NCBI RefSeq assembly: GCF_043951865.1
Contig: NZ_JBINJF010000018.1
Span: 38,991-102,990 of the forward strand
DNA: 64,000 bases
Direction of reading: 5' to 3'
Source of the DNA: JAMQKA01 sp043951865
GTDB taxonomy: Bacteria > Bacteroidota > Rhodothermia > Balneolales > Balneolaceae
A program made the position numbers and the translations under genes. Shown here piece by piece: positions 19,858-29,844 of the stretch; position 1 is the stretch's first letter, and each line of letters begins with the position of its first letter. The notes beneath the pieces were generated by a model that saw only the letters and a list, made by a program, of their open reading frames with translations, searched no databases and was not told where the DNA came from.

Positions 19858-19889
19858 GGCCTGTCGGTGTGAAAACCTGGCAGGCCTTT
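19858..19889 (+). terminator. possible terminator after clpB
   Basis: GGCCTG and CAGGCC flank a 17-nt loop and are followed by only TTTA. The position right after the clpB stop fits, but the stem is short and the T-run poor. Confidence 0.4.
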
Positions 19890-19951
19890 ACGCTGATACC
19901 GAATATTTGGCGTACGAGGGGTTGCCCCTCCACTTTTTGGGCAGACAATTT

Positions 19952-20356
19952 TTACCACAACCCGATGACAAGACCGGCCACTGCAAATCCCGCCAGATGA
20001 TAGCCCCCGTCGATGGCAAACAGCCTCAGCGACATATCGTTATAGATGCCGTTCACGCCCACTGTAGTCAACACAAATCCGGCGCCGGCGGCCAATCCTA
20101 CGGACAATCCCTGCATCGCAGTGGTTGCATCCAGGGCTGCCATAAACAAGCCAAGTGATATTCCCACAATACCCTGCAGTATAAGAGAGTACAGAAAATT
20201 AATCGGTTCCGGAGGTTCAGGGTGTTCCCCCATTCCTTTTTCCCGCATCCACGCTTTACCAAACAGCGGACCGTACCAGAGCCATCCGGTCATGAAGTAC
20301 GCTATACCCCCAACCAGTGCCGCCCAGATATTGAGCTGAGAAAATAATGCTCCCAT
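19952..20356 (-). CDS. DUF1761 family membrane protein
   Basis: The 134-residue product has four predicted membrane helices. The first contains the family's WAALVGGIAYFMTGWLWYGPLFGKAWM stretch, spanning the conserved GxxWYxxxFGKxW pattern. The function of DUF1761 proteins is not established. A cytoplasmic or periplasmic Pro-rich loop (HPEPPEP) follows the first helix. It faces clpB convergently and is followed upstream by a 218-bp gap that contains degenerate ATTC-rich words but no recognised promoter. Confidence 0.85.
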   Translation of the reverse strand: MGALFSQLNIWAALVGGIAYFMTGWLWYGPLFGKAWMREKGMGEHPEPPEPINFLYSLILQGIVGISLGLFMAALDATTAMQGLSVGLAAGAGFVLTTVGVNGIYNDMSLRLFAIDGGYHLAGFAVAGLVIGLW

Positions 20357-20574
20357 CCTTTTCTCCTTTGTAATTCCCGTTTATTGAAATAGTATAGAGA
20401 AAAAATGGGAGATCAAAAATCAGGGTCACGAGTGATGTCAGGCCTGAAGTTCGCAGTAACAGCCTGGATAACGGATCGAAAGAGAGGTAAACACAAAATA
20501 TTGAACAGGGAATATAAAATTACGAAGGGGAAATCCTCCATCATTCAACATTCCCCGCTCTGCAGTTCGATATT

Positions 20575-21681
20575 CTACACCAGGTTTTCGGGATTCAGCC
20601 CCTGCAGGTCTTTGGTAATAAACTTTCGGCCTTCTCGCACTTTTTCCCCATCCAGGTACACATCAGCACCGATGCAGACCAGGTCCCAGTGGATACTGCT
20701 GTCGTTGCCGTTGGGAGCTTCCTCGTAATCGTTGCCCAGCGTCAGGTGATTTGAGCCGTAGATTTTTTCATCAAAGAGAATATCGTACATCGGGCGCTCT
20801 ATAATCGGATTGAGTCCAAAGCTGAACTCCCCGAACTGTCGCGCTCCGGCATCGGTATCCAGGATCTCTTCCAGCTTTTCATTATCCGATGAGTCAAAAT
20901 CGACCACAACTCCGTCACGCACCTCCAGCTTCACAAACTCAAACGGCTTACCCTGATATACCGATGGTGCATAGGTTATATGTCCCTCAACGGATGAGAG
21001 AACCGGAGAAGAGAAAAGCTCCCCATCCGGGATATTGCGCTTCCCGTAGCAGGGGATCCAGTTTTGTCCCTTTACGGAAAACTCGATATCAGTGCCCTCC
21101 CCTTTCAATCGAATCATGTCGGTTTTTCGGAGTCGCTCTTCCAGCGGCTTCATTGCCTCATGGAGCTGGCTGTAATCCAGCAGGCAGGCATCATAATAAA
21201 ATTCGCGAAATTTATGGGTGGGCATTCGGGCATTCATCGCAAACGCCTCCGAGGGATAGCGCAGCACCACCCAGTTGGTGTTTTTAACACGTTCCTCAAA
21301 ATGGACCGGTTTCTGGAAATAATCGGAGTAGGCCTTGTTGGCTTTTTTGCTCACATCGGCCTGTTCGTAGATGTTTAGGGAGGCACGAACGCCAACAAAC
21401 GCATCCATCTCTTTCATCAGGGGCAGCTGATCGACCTTTGCCTGGCTTTCCCAGAACTCTTTATCTCCCCGCTCCACCAGCATTCGTTGAATTTCGGTAT
21501 CTTCGATCCGAACAAACGGGTTTACATTCATATCCCGCGCCTCGGCGACCAGTGCCCGCAGCAGGCCGATGCCGTTCAAACCGACAAGCTGGAGCATCAC
21601 ATTTTGGCCCTCTTCCAGCTCGCAGCTAAAATGGAGTATCTTTCGGGCTAGTTGTTGATCTTCGTTAGTGTACATAGTCAT
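20575..21681 (-). CDS. M29 family metallo-aminopeptidase
   Basis: The 368-residue product belongs to the AmpS/PepS/aminopeptidase T family of cytoplasmic dinuclear metallo-aminopeptidases. The C-terminal half carries the metal-ligand and active-site blocks: GHITYAPSVYQGKPFE, EFSFGLNP, DEKIYGSNHLTLGNDY and NDSSIHWDLVCIGADVYLDG. Length agrees with the family. It is transcribed alone. A run of ten G residues (ten C on the coding strand) lies 52-61 bp upstream of its ATG, where a change in tract length could alter promoter function. Confidence 0.9.
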   Translation of the reverse strand: MTMYTNEDQQLARKILHFSCELEEGQNVMLQLVGLNGIGLLRALVAEARDMNVNPFVRIEDTEIQRMLVERGDKEFWESQAKVDQLPLMKEMDAFVGVRASLNIYEQADVSKKANKAYSDYFQKPVHFEERVKNTNWVVLRYPSEAFAMNARMPTHKFREFYYDACLLDYSQLHEAMKPLEERLRKTDMIRLKGEGTDIEFSVKGQNWIPCYGKRNIPDGELFSSPVLSSVEGHITYAPSVYQGKPFEFVKLEVRDGVVVDFDSSDNEKLEEILDTDAGARQFGEFSFGLNPIIERPMYDILFDEKIYGSNHLTLGNDYEEAPNGNDSSIHWDLVCIGADVYLDGEKVREGRKFITKDLQGLNPENLV

Positions 21682-21732
21682 TATTACATATTTCGTGTTG
21701 TGTATTTCTGTTTAACAAATGCCAAAGCTTTC

Positions 21733-21742
21733 GGGGGGGGGG
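21733..21742. repeat. G10 homopolymer upstream of the M29 aminopeptidase gene
   Basis: Ten consecutive G residues are the longest mononucleotide run noticed in the window. They lie in the 221-bp gap between the aminopeptidase gene (ATG at 21681, minus strand) and the stop of tamB. Such tracts mutate by slippage and can switch expression; here this is only positional inference. Confidence 0.6.
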
Positions 21743-21877
21743 CGACTGAACTTCGACCTGTATAATTCGACATCTCCTTTCGCACTACTTGGTTGTCACA
21801 ATATCCAAATCCCGGGTTGGTAAACACTACTTTGCACCTGCAGGTTCACCGGTCCCTTTCCAATGACTAAATTTAAT

Positions 21878-21900
21878 ACGAAATACGTACTACGCCATAC
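21878..21900. repeat. degenerate TACGTA-type word repeat, copy 1
   Basis: AATACGAAATACGTACTACG and neighbours form a string of near-repeats of TACGNAA/TACG. Related strings occur at 49899-49927 and 62983-63039, each next to a gene end or start. They look like a dispersed degenerate microsatellite family. Confidence 0.5.
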
Positions 21901-21902
21901 TT

Positions 21903-24900
21903 CTAATAGTCATAATTCCACCGAAGGTCGAGGCCGGTCTGGCTGTCGCTACCCTGGGTTATGATCAGCTTTAAATCCTTCTTTAACAAATACTCAAGGA
22001 TAAAAACCGTATCCGGTGTAGAGCCGGTTATTTCATTTTGGATCGCAAAAAACACCCGGGGGTTCAGATACCAACCGGTTTTAATGGACGTACCCGAATT
22101 TGTACCGCTCCGGGTATTGTCGATCTGCACCACATCGATCCCCAGCCGCTGCGTGGCCAGGGTTTCCACCTTGTCAAGCAGTACATCCATCGCCACGTCG
22201 GCCGCACTGATGTTGCTGCCTGAGTTGGCGACCACCTGTTTCCAGGGGTCCAGCGACATAAACGGCTTGCCGAACAGGGTGTAACTGATGATATCCTCGA
22301 GCCCCATTTCAGGCTCGCTTTCATACTTGAACAGGGGATCTTCCACCCTTCCCTCAATGATATACCATATCTGTACATCCCCCAGTTCCTGCTGGGGCGG
22401 CTCAAACAGGTGCCGGATGTTCAGTTGCGGATTGGCGGGGGTTCCATCAAATGTGATCACACCCTCCTCCAGCTGAAACCGCTTGCCCAGGGGACGTGCA
22501 TAGCCGCTTGAGGCTTCCAGCGTCCCAAAAAGCTCCAGGTCATCCCCCCGGTCTTTGACAAGATCGACCTGCCCGTCGAGCTCATATTCGAGATCAAGAT
22601 AGCGCTGGTTCCGTACATAAAACCGCCGGTTAAAGGAGACATCCATATTCAGGCTCAGGGAATCGTATTGTGCGTAGGCACTGTAATTTTCGGAGGCAGA
22701 GTCAGCGTCGAGCTCAACCGTCTCAACCGATTTTTCACCGAAATTCTGAAGATAGATGTACCCGCTTACGAAACTTAATTCACCTTTTACATCGGGCTTC
22801 GCCAGGGTACCGCCAAGCTGTGTATCCATGTCAATAATGGCACTGTACTCAGCAGTATTGGCAATGCGAAAATTTTCAGCTGCCATTTCTAGGTCCAGTG
22901 TCCCCGGCTGAAGTTCGTCGAAATTCATCGTTCCGCCGGCGGTAAAGGTGCCGTTCCCGCTCCGTGCCTGCATCTTTTCAACCTGTACCCGGTTACCGTT
23001 AAAATTAATGACCGACTCGATCTCCGATATTTTTACACCCGCTTCCACAATCCGGACCGCCCCCTCACGGAAATCCAGCTGTCCCCGGGCCGAGAGCCCG
23101 CTCAACGGACCTGTAATCGATACATTACCATCCAGCAGCCCCTGCACCTCACGGATTTCGGTTCGGTCAACAAAATCGTTCAGTGACGCCAAATTGAACT
23201 GATTGGTAGTAATATCCACCTGGACTGAATCATCCTGATCCGGCAATACGAGATTGAAATCCTTCAGGTCCAGGTAGGCCGGAACGGAAGCGGAAATTTC
23301 AGCCGCTTTCTGGCTGAGTGAAGTGACAGAGCCATTTACCATAAAAGCCCGGTCTGCATGATTATAATCCAGTGTGGCCCGTATTGAATCGACTGCAACG
23401 CCGGATATAGACGCCTCTTTCATGCGGAACGTGGCATCTATCTCCGGTTTGCCGGCCGTGCCGCGGAGTTGACCGCTTAGAAGCATCGTGCCTGAACTGT
23501 TGGTTATCCCGGCATCTGTCAACATCTGCTGAAAACGATTGGCTGACAGCTCCTTCGTTTCCAGGAACCCGAACACTTCTTCTTCAAAAAACGAGGATCC
23601 AAACGCATTGGGATCTCCCAGCTTAAACGGCACCCGGAGCTGTCCCCGGGCCAGCCGTTCGTCGCCATCGTATAGCAGGAGCCCTCCCTCCAGCCGTTCG
23701 TTTTGAATTTGATATCGCAGCGCGAGCGAATCGAGGGCGGTGCCCTCGTAAACCAAATCCTCGATTTGCAGGTCTCCCGATGAAGACAACATGGTATCCT
23801 GCCGTTCAATAAAAATTCGTCCGGACAGCATTCCTTCGAAATAGGCATCGTTCAGCAACGTATTCTGGATAACGGTCAAATTCAGGTTGCGCCCCATCAG
23901 GTACCCGCGCTGAACGGTGGAATCGGCATGGGGAATCGCAGCCTCCAGCAATGCCCCGTCATCTGACTCGATCCGCATTGTATCCATGTGAAAGCTATGC
24001 TCCCGGACCAGCAAGTCAAACGGGGAAGAGAGCTGCAGCCTCCGTACATCACTGATAATCTCCAGTTCCATCGTATGTATCCGGGCTTGTTCCGGGGAAA
24101 ATGCATACGTGGCGGCATGCTGTATGCGGTTTTCACTGGGGCTGCTGAACATGAGCTGCAAGCTACCATAGGTGGAATCCGGGGTTACTTTACCCCGCAC
24201 GGTTGTACCAACATCACGAAGAACCACCGAGTTTATAACCGGGTTGCTGAGATCCAGGTTTAAGACAAATTCCGGCTCTTCAACAAGGAGGACCTCCACA
24301 CTCCCCCGGATCCCGTCAGAGGTAAGGGTTTCACCATAAACAACGTCCTCAAAATCTATCGCCCCGCTGAACTGCAGTTCATCTTCATATACCGGCTGCA
24401 GTTTTCCCGAAATTGAACCGCGGGACTGCAGCGTTCCCACATCGGCCAGGGCCGCAAAAGTTTGCAGGTCCTTGACCTGGAAATCCAGGTCCACCCTGTT
24501 TTCGATATCGTACCACTCCTTCAGGTGGAAGCGGCCGCCAAAGCTGCCGTCTGCAATGGCACTCAGCAGCGTGCCATTGCTAACCTCTGCCACGGTGTCA
24601 CGTACCTGAATTTCAGCGTCCAGCCTTTCAATATATTCCTGGTTTACAACGGAAGAATCGATCCTAATGGATGAGGTGAGCTGTACCTGTTCCGGCGTTA
24701 TATATTTACCTTTCCCCGTAATTTGCGCATTTATCGCTGTAGGCAGCTCTTCCAGCCCTTTGCACTCCGCCAGGTTCAGACGGTTGATATTGAGTTCATA
24801 TTCATACTCGGGCGCCTCCAGGTAGTTATTGACCTCAGCCCGGAGGTTTAATTCACTCTCCTTCAACCTGATCCTTGAGCGGCTGGTAAAACGGCTGCCG

Positions 24901-26384
24901 TTTACCTGCCCGTTTAGAGAAGCAACCGCCAGCTGCTGGCCACCAATGACACTTTCCTTGAAATCCAGCCGGTAATCCCAGTATCGCTGGTCAGGCAGAT
25001 AGCCAACTCCATCAATATTCGCCGACAGGTTGATGGTTCCCGCATAGGCAGAATCCCGCATCCAGTACTCCGGCTGCACATTGTGCATATTGATCGCCGT
25101 ACTAAATTCCGGCTTTTCATTCCATATCCGTGTTGCCTCCATGCCGACCTGCATGCGTTCTTTTTCCCGGCTTGCGTTCACACTGGCCTTGAGGCGGTCG
25201 TGCCGGAGCGAATAATCCCCGGAAAACCGGTCAATTTGGAAGTCTCCCTGCCGTATATCCCGTGCGGAAAAAGTCCCTTCAAGCGTACCCTGCCTTATCT
25301 CGCCGAAATCCACCAGGCCGTCCAGGCTAACGTGCAGATCCTTCATACGGGGGTAGGTCGTATCCGCAAAAAGGGTGGCCAGATCCAGCTCTTCGGCATT
25401 AAGCCGCGCATGATGCAGTTCAAGCGACTCGTTCCATTGGAAACCGGTTGTAAGTTCCAGCTGTTGCAGCCCCCCAGTTTCAGCAGTCACTCCCACCTCA
25501 AACGCGCGGAACGTTCCGCTCAGGTTAAGGTCGAGCTGCAGATTTTGTTGAAGGGGAAACGATTCCAGGTAGACCGACAGGTCTCTCCAAGAGAGGGGAA
25601 CGGCCGAAAAGTTCAGGGAAGTAGTCGAATCGGCGGTATTGACTTCTGCACTCGATTCCAGCACAGACCGACCCGTACCTACAACCAGGCTTTCCAAGGT
25701 TATCTGCGGACCCTCAATCCGGCCGGCAGAGCGTATTTGAACCGGCGATAACCGGGTTTCATCAACTCGGAACGACAGCTCCCGCAGCTGCAGCTCATAC
25801 CCCTCCGGCAGAAATCCGAATCCCCCTTCTGTCAAAAAATCTCGTACGGCAACAACTGAATCTGCGCCCAATGAACGAAGCCGTCCCTCCAGGGCGCCAC
25901 CAGTAATGGAAAAGTGCTCAACACTAAAGAAGAACGGGGATGAAGTGGTATCATCTTCTGCTGCGGTCGTGTCTTTGAGCAAGTGCTCCAGGTTAAAACT
26001 GCCATCTTGCTGCTCAATCACAGAAACCAACGGCTGGTGCACCCCGATCTGATCGATCCGGAACACGGAATTGAAGTAACTCAGCACCTGGTAGCGAACG
26101 GAGAGCGTGTCAACGCTCAGCACGGTATCTGTCGGCGTAACCAGCTGGATATCCTCGAATGTCACCTGTTTCCAAAGGTCGCCCTTCAAACTTCCGATGC
26201 GCAACTCGCCGTCAAGCATCTCACCTGAAACCTGCAGAATCTGGTTGCGCACAAGCTCATGCACCACACTGCTTTTCAGGGACAGACGGGCTGCAATAAC
26301 CATTAACAGAAACGCGGCCACCACGAGCCAGGGCCACCGCCGGTTTTGCGTATCGGTATGTTGTTTCTGCCGTTCTTCCATCAA
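21903..26384 (-). CDS. tamB: TamB-family (DUF490) intermembrane assembly protein
   Basis: The 1493-residue protein has an N-terminal membrane anchor (about 20-37, WLVVAAFLLMVIAARLSL) and a very long run of beta-rich repeats that would span the periplasm. The C-terminus has the TamB/DUF490 domain (about 1090-1493), with blocks like GTLDLEMAAENFRI and KPDVKGELSFVSGYIYLQN. It also has the end motif PLFKYESEPEMGLEDIISYTLFGKP, followed by LDWRWNYDY-type strands. TamB with its outer-membrane partner is involved in outer-membrane biogenesis and is now often linked to lipid transport between membranes. The ATG overlaps the stop of the BamA/TamA-like gene by 4 bp, so the pair is translationally coupled. 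Confidence 0.93.
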   Translation of the reverse strand: MMEERQKQHTDTQNRRWPWLVVAAFLLMVIAARLSLKSSVVHELVRNQILQVSGEMLDGELRIGSLKGDLWKQVTFEDIQLVTPTDTVLSVDTLSVRYQVLSYFNSVFRIDQIGVHQPLVSVIEQQDGSFNLEHLLKDTTAAEDDTTSSPFFFSVEHFSITGGALEGRLRSLGADSVVAVRDFLTEGGFGFLPEGYELQLRELSFRVDETRLSPVQIRSAGRIEGPQITLESLVVGTGRSVLESSAEVNTADSTTSLNFSAVPLSWRDLSVYLESFPLQQNLQLDLNLSGTFRAFEVGVTAETGGLQQLELTTGFQWNESLELHHARLNAEELDLATLFADTTYPRMKDLHVSLDGLVDFGEIRQGTLEGTFSARDIRQGDFQIDRFSGDYSLRHDRLKASVNASREKERMQVGMEATRIWNEKPEFSTAINMHNVQPEYWMRDSAYAGTINLSANIDGVGYLPDQRYWDYRLDFKESVIGGQQLAVASLNGQVNGSRFTSRSRIRLKESELNLRAEVNNYLEAPEYEYELNINRLNLAECKGLEELPTAINAQITGKGKYITPEQVQLTSSIRIDSSVVNQEYIERLDAEIQVRDTVAEVSNGTLLSAIADGSFGGRFHLKEWYDIENRVDLDFQVKDLQTFAALADVGTLQSRGSISGKLQPVYEDELQFSGAIDFEDVVYGETLTSDGIRGSVEVLLVEEPEFVLNLDLSNPVINSVVLRDVGTTVRGKVTPDSTYGSLQLMFSSPSENRIQHAATYAFSPEQARIHTMELEIISDVRRLQLSSPFDLLVREHSFHMDTMRIESDDGALLEAAIPHADSTVQRGYLMGRNLNLTVIQNTLLNDAYFEGMLSGRIFIERQDTMLSSSGDLQIEDLVYEGTALDSLALRYQIQNERLEGGLLLYDGDERLARGQLRVPFKLGDPNAFGSSFFEEEVFGFLETKELSANRFQQMLTDAGITNSSGTMLLSGQLRGTAGKPEIDATFRMKEASISGVAVDSIRATLDYNHADRAFMVNGSVTSLSQKAAEISASVPAYLDLKDFNLVLPDQDDSVQVDITTNQFNLASLNDFVDRTEIREVQGLLDGNVSITGPLSGLSARGQLDFREGAVRIVEAGVKISEIESVINFNGNRVQVEKMQARSGNGTFTAGGTMNFDELQPGTLDLEMAAENFRIANTAEYSAIIDMDTQLGGTLAKPDVKGELSFVSGYIYLQNFGEKSVETVELDADSASENYSAYAQYDSLSLNMDVSFNRRFYVRNQRYLDLEYELDGQVDLVKDRGDDLELFGTLEASSGYARPLGKRFQLEEGVITFDGTPANPQLNIRHLFEPPQQELGDVQIWYIIEGRVEDPLFKYESEPEMGLEDIISYTLFGKPFMSLDPWKQVVANSGSNISAADVAMDVLLDKVETLATQRLGIDVVQIDNTRSGTNSGTSIKTGWYLNPRVFFAIQNEITGSTPDTVFILEYLLKKDLKLIITQGSDSQTGLDLRWNYDY

Positions 26385-28336
26385 AACGCCTGCCCCACAC
26401 TAAAATGTATCCCGATGCGATCAAAATTGTTGCCGTAGTCGGTCCCCCCGTATAGGTTCAGATCCTCGTCAGTGGGATTCAGCTTGTATCCCACGTCAAT
26501 CCGGATCGGCCCTATCGGCGAGCTGTAGCGCAGTCCCCCGCCGAGAGCAAATTGTATCGGTCGGTCCCCTACGGTGCTCATCCTCCGCCACACCTGTCCC
26601 CCATCCACGAATACCGCTATTCCAAACCCGTTGATAAATGTGTTGAGCTGTTGTCGAATTTCCAGGTTGAACCCAAGCTGCGCCTGTCCGCCGGTGGGTG
26701 CATATCCCTGAAACGCACCAGTGCTGTCAAAACGGGCCCGCTTGGGTCCCAGTTCATTTCGCCCCCATCCCCTGATTGAGCTGGTTCCACCGAGATAATA
26801 GCGGATATTCTGGGGAAGAGAATCCTGAGCCACATTCGAGATCCCCCCCAGCTGAAGTCGGGTGGCCAGGGTGGTGGAGCTGCTTATCCTGGTGAACCGG
26901 CGCAGGTCGACCGAAAATTTTTGAAAGGAGAAAGCAGCGCCCCCGAACAGTCCCGAAAATTCGGCATAGGGCTGCACGACCCACCCTTGCTGCCCGCGGC
27001 TGGTAAAACCGGGGCTGTAATACCCGCTCAGTTGGAAAGAAGAGAGGTCGTATTCAAAAGAGGTGTCCGGCAGGGCTTCATCAAACTGTTCAGAGAGCTC
27101 CAGATTGCGCGTAAACTGGTAGGAGGCCGTTCCCGTGAGGTCTTCCCGGTAGCGATAGATAAAACTGTTGGTGATACCGCCGTGAAAAAGTTCGTAGATT
27201 CTCCTTTCCAAGATATGCTGGGCAAAGGGTGAAAATACCATGCTGCTTTTGGTATTGAAGATATAGGGCAGCAGATAGTCCAGGTTAAGAGACTGTTCAA
27301 TAAATGAAGCGCGGCCGGTTGCGGTAAACCGGTGGCCGCGATGAAACAGGTTGCGGTGGGTCCAGCTGGCTTGCCCGCGCAGCAGATCCTCGGTTCCCAC
27401 GCCCCCCAGGAATTGTACGGAACGGAGCGGGTATTCCCGGAGATTAATATCTACCCTCAGGGTAGAATCGTGCTGCTGTTCCGGGACGTTGATCGTGGCA
27501 AAACGGAACAGGTGATGATTGAAGATCTCGCGTTGCGCCTGCTGCAGCTGATCCTGCGAAAATCGCTCTGTCTTCTTCAGAGCGGCTTCCCTCACCACGT
27601 AATTTTCTGATACCGTCTTGTTTCCTGTCACATTTATTTCGTCAAAGTAGGTTTCGGGGCCCGGCACAAGCTCAATTGTCACCGAAGCTGCGGTTTGCAG
27701 GCTGTCGACATTGGCAATGATATTGACATCAGCAAAAGCAAAGCCGAGATTTTTGAGCAGATCTGTAAACATACCGATAATCTCGGGTTCCCTGATGGTT
27801 TGATAGCGCCTTCCCGGCTGAAACTCGTGGCGCTGACGGGCCTGTCGATAGCTCCGGCTGGATGTGATATATTCCCGCTCCCGATCCTCCGCCACAACCC
27901 GGTAATCCACCTCCCGGATCGTAATCGGTGTATTCTCCTCTATCACATAACGGACCACCCGCTTCCAGTCTTTCTTTCCTGTTTCTATTTGGTGACGCAC
28001 GCGCACCCCGGGAAATCCGCGCCGTTCATAATAGCGCCGTATCCTGATTACATCACGCAGAATCTCCTCTTCGTTGACCTCATGGCCGCCCCGTTTCCAA
28101 AACGATATTTTTTCCCACGTCGTCGGTCCTTCCGTGGCAATAATCTGTTTGATAACGATATCCGAGAATGTCTTATTACCATCAATTTCGACGGCCCAAA
28201 CCTGGGGGTCCATCACATCCGCGCCGGGGTCCGCCTCATCCTGGAAAGCAAATACGGCTGATGCCGAAAAAAACATGACTCCCAAAAGAACCCAAACGCC
28301 CCTGCAGACGATTATATGTAGCTGGTGTATTTTCAA
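26381..28336 (-). CDS. BamA/TamA-family outer-membrane protein
   Basis: The 651-residue product has a signal peptide (about 1-30, ending near ASAVFAF). POTRA domains follow (about 45-310; VWAVEIDGNKTFSDIVIKQI, YFDEINVTGNKTVSENYVVREAALKK). The C-terminal 16-stranded barrel (Omp85, about 320-651) has the family motifs YYLGGTSSIRGWGRNELGP and GGGLRYSSPIGPIRIDVGYK. It ends in aromatic F, as outer-membrane barrels do. With tamB 4 bp overlapping downstream it forms the TamA/TamB-type module. Its two to three POTRA domains fit TamA better than BamA. A 168-bp gap separates it from the divergent M14 peptidase gene. Confidence 0.93.
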   Translation of the reverse strand: MKIHQLHIIVCRGVWVLLGVMFFSASAVFAFQDEADPGADVMDPQVWAVEIDGNKTFSDIVIKQIIATEGPTTWEKISFWKRGGHEVNEEEILRDVIRIRRYYERRGFPGVRVRHQIETGKKDWKRVVRYVIEENTPITIREVDYRVVAEDREREYITSSRSYRQARQRHEFQPGRRYQTIREPEIIGMFTDLLKNLGFAFADVNIIANVDSLQTAASVTIELVPGPETYFDEINVTGNKTVSENYVVREAALKKTERFSQDQLQQAQREIFNHHLFRFATINVPEQQHDSTLRVDINLREYPLRSVQFLGGVGTEDLLRGQASWTHRNLFHRGHRFTATGRASFIEQSLNLDYLLPYIFNTKSSMVFSPFAQHILERRIYELFHGGITNSFIYRYREDLTGTASYQFTRNLELSEQFDEALPDTSFEYDLSSFQLSGYYSPGFTSRGQQGWVVQPYAEFSGLFGGAAFSFQKFSVDLRRFTRISSSTTLATRLQLGGISNVAQDSLPQNIRYYLGGTSSIRGWGRNELGPKRARFDSTGAFQGYAPTGGQAQLGFNLEIRQQLNTFINGFGIAVFVDGGQVWRRMSTVGDRPIQFALGGGLRYSSPIGPIRIDVGYKLNPTDEDLNLYGGTDYGNNFDRIGIHFSVGQAF

Positions 28337-28504
28337 CTATTCGGTGAATTGCACAATTCTGTTGCAGAAACCTGCATAAATAAAATCAAAAAATTAAGTA
28401 TACGACAAACGTTCTAACACACAAAAAGGAATTGGTTGCGCAAAAGCAAAAATGTGTATTAGTTTCCTGCCTCTTTTATACTGAATTAATCTTCTTAACA
28501 TTCG

Positions 28505-29764
28505 ATGAATATAACGACGCATTTTTTACTGCCCTGCACACTTCTTTTTCTGTTTACCGCCTGTTCGTCGACGGACGAATTCACCGGATTTTCTTATGAT
28601 CCGGCGGGATCGACAGTTACTTCGGACAAAGAGATAAATCCACAGCATAAACGCACCATCGGCATCAGCAGGGATGGAATCTGGTTTTCGAATGAGGCCC
28701 CGGGAACCCGGCTGAACGACTTCTACCAGGTTAACGATACGCTCTACCGGGCTGTCATCAAGCCCGAAAATCATCCTGTTAACAATAGTCCCTGGTACAG
28801 TTTCAAGGCCTGGTCTGAGGTGCCGAAAACCATTTGGGTGGAGTTGACCTACGAGCACGGAACGCACCGCTACTATCCCGATCTGAGCTACGACGGCAAG
28901 AACTGGTTCCCCATCGATTCCTCTGCATATCGACCCGACACCACCGCGGGCACGGCCCTGCTCCGGCTGGACCTTGCCCCCCAACCGCTCTGGGTGAGCG
29001 CCCAGGAGATATTCAGCAGTGAAGAGTACAACTGGTGGGCTTCAAACCTGAGCCAATACCCGTTTGTGACACGAGATACAGTCGGCTACTCTCACCAGAA
29101 CAGGCCGATTGAGAAACTGACGATAACCCAATCCAATGGAAATCAACCCCGCGGGGTAGTCATTATCACCTCGCGCCTGCATCCTCCCGAAATTACCGGG
29201 CAGATGGCCGCACTTGCTTTTCTTGAGGAGATCACCAGTGAGTCGCCCCTGGCCGGGCAGTTTCGCAACCGGTTTGAAGTGATCGCCTTCCCGTTTGCCA
29301 ACCCCGACGGAGCTGATAATGGTCACTGGCGGCATAATGCGGCGGGTGTGGACCTGAACCGCGACTGGACCAATTTCAACCAGCCGGAAACCAGGGCGAT
29401 CAGGAATCACCTGCAGCAGAGAATGAAGAACAATCCGAATCTCACCGTCTACTACGGAATCGACTTCCACTCGACCAATGAAAATATTTTCTACCCGATC
29501 AACCGGAGTATCGACACATTCCCGGAAGATTTCACCTACACCCTGGTCGACTCTATCCAGGCCGCCTTTCCGAAGATCGAATTTGCGGTTGAACCGTTTG
29601 ACACCCGTTCGCCCATCACCAAAAACTGGATCCACAGAACATTCGGAGCTGATGCGGTGACGTATGAAGTGGATGACCGTGCCGACCGCGACTCACTTCA
29701 GGCGGTTGCCCGCAAGGCCGCCAACCTGATGATGAAGCTGCTCATTGAGGATGAATCCCTGTAA
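28505..29764 (+). CDS. M14 family zinc carboxypeptidase, lipoprotein
   Basis: The 419-residue product has a lipoprotein signal (LLFLFTACSS, Cys near residue 20) and an N-terminal beta domain (about 40-165). The M14 catalytic domain follows (about 180-415). Zinc ligands are His and Glu in SRLHPPEITG and His in GIDFHSTNENIF. NPDGADNGHWRHNAAGVDLNRDW carries the Asn-Arg substrate-binding pair, and the catalytic Glu is in AVTYEVDDRAD. This fits the cytosolic carboxypeptidase-like/AGBL subgroup of M14, which trims C-terminal residues or peptidoglycan-like amides; the substrate here is unknown. It is probably anchored in the envelope. It is divergent from the tamA gene. Confidence 0.9.
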   Translation: MNITTHFLLPCTLLFLFTACSSTDEFTGFSYDPAGSTVTSDKEINPQHKRTIGISRDGIWFSNEAPGTRLNDFYQVNDTLYRAVIKPENHPVNNSPWYSFKAWSEVPKTIWVELTYEHGTHRYYPDLSYDGKNWFPIDSSAYRPDTTAGTALLRLDLAPQPLWVSAQEIFSSEEYNWWASNLSQYPFVTRDTVGYSHQNRPIEKLTITQSNGNQPRGVVIITSRLHPPEITGQMAALAFLEEITSESPLAGQFRNRFEVIAFPFANPDGADNGHWRHNAAGVDLNRDWTNFNQPETRAIRNHLQQRMKNNPNLTVYYGIDFHSTNENIFYPINRSIDTFPEDFTYTLVDSIQAAFPKIEFAVEPFDTRSPITKNWIHRTFGADAVTYEVDDRADRDSLQAVARKAANLMMKLLIEDESL

Positions 29765-29844
29765 TGGCCGGCATTACATACAACCACAGGACTTGCCTTT
29801 TATTCCACAAATGGTAAATTATTGCCTGTCTAGAATACTGCTCT

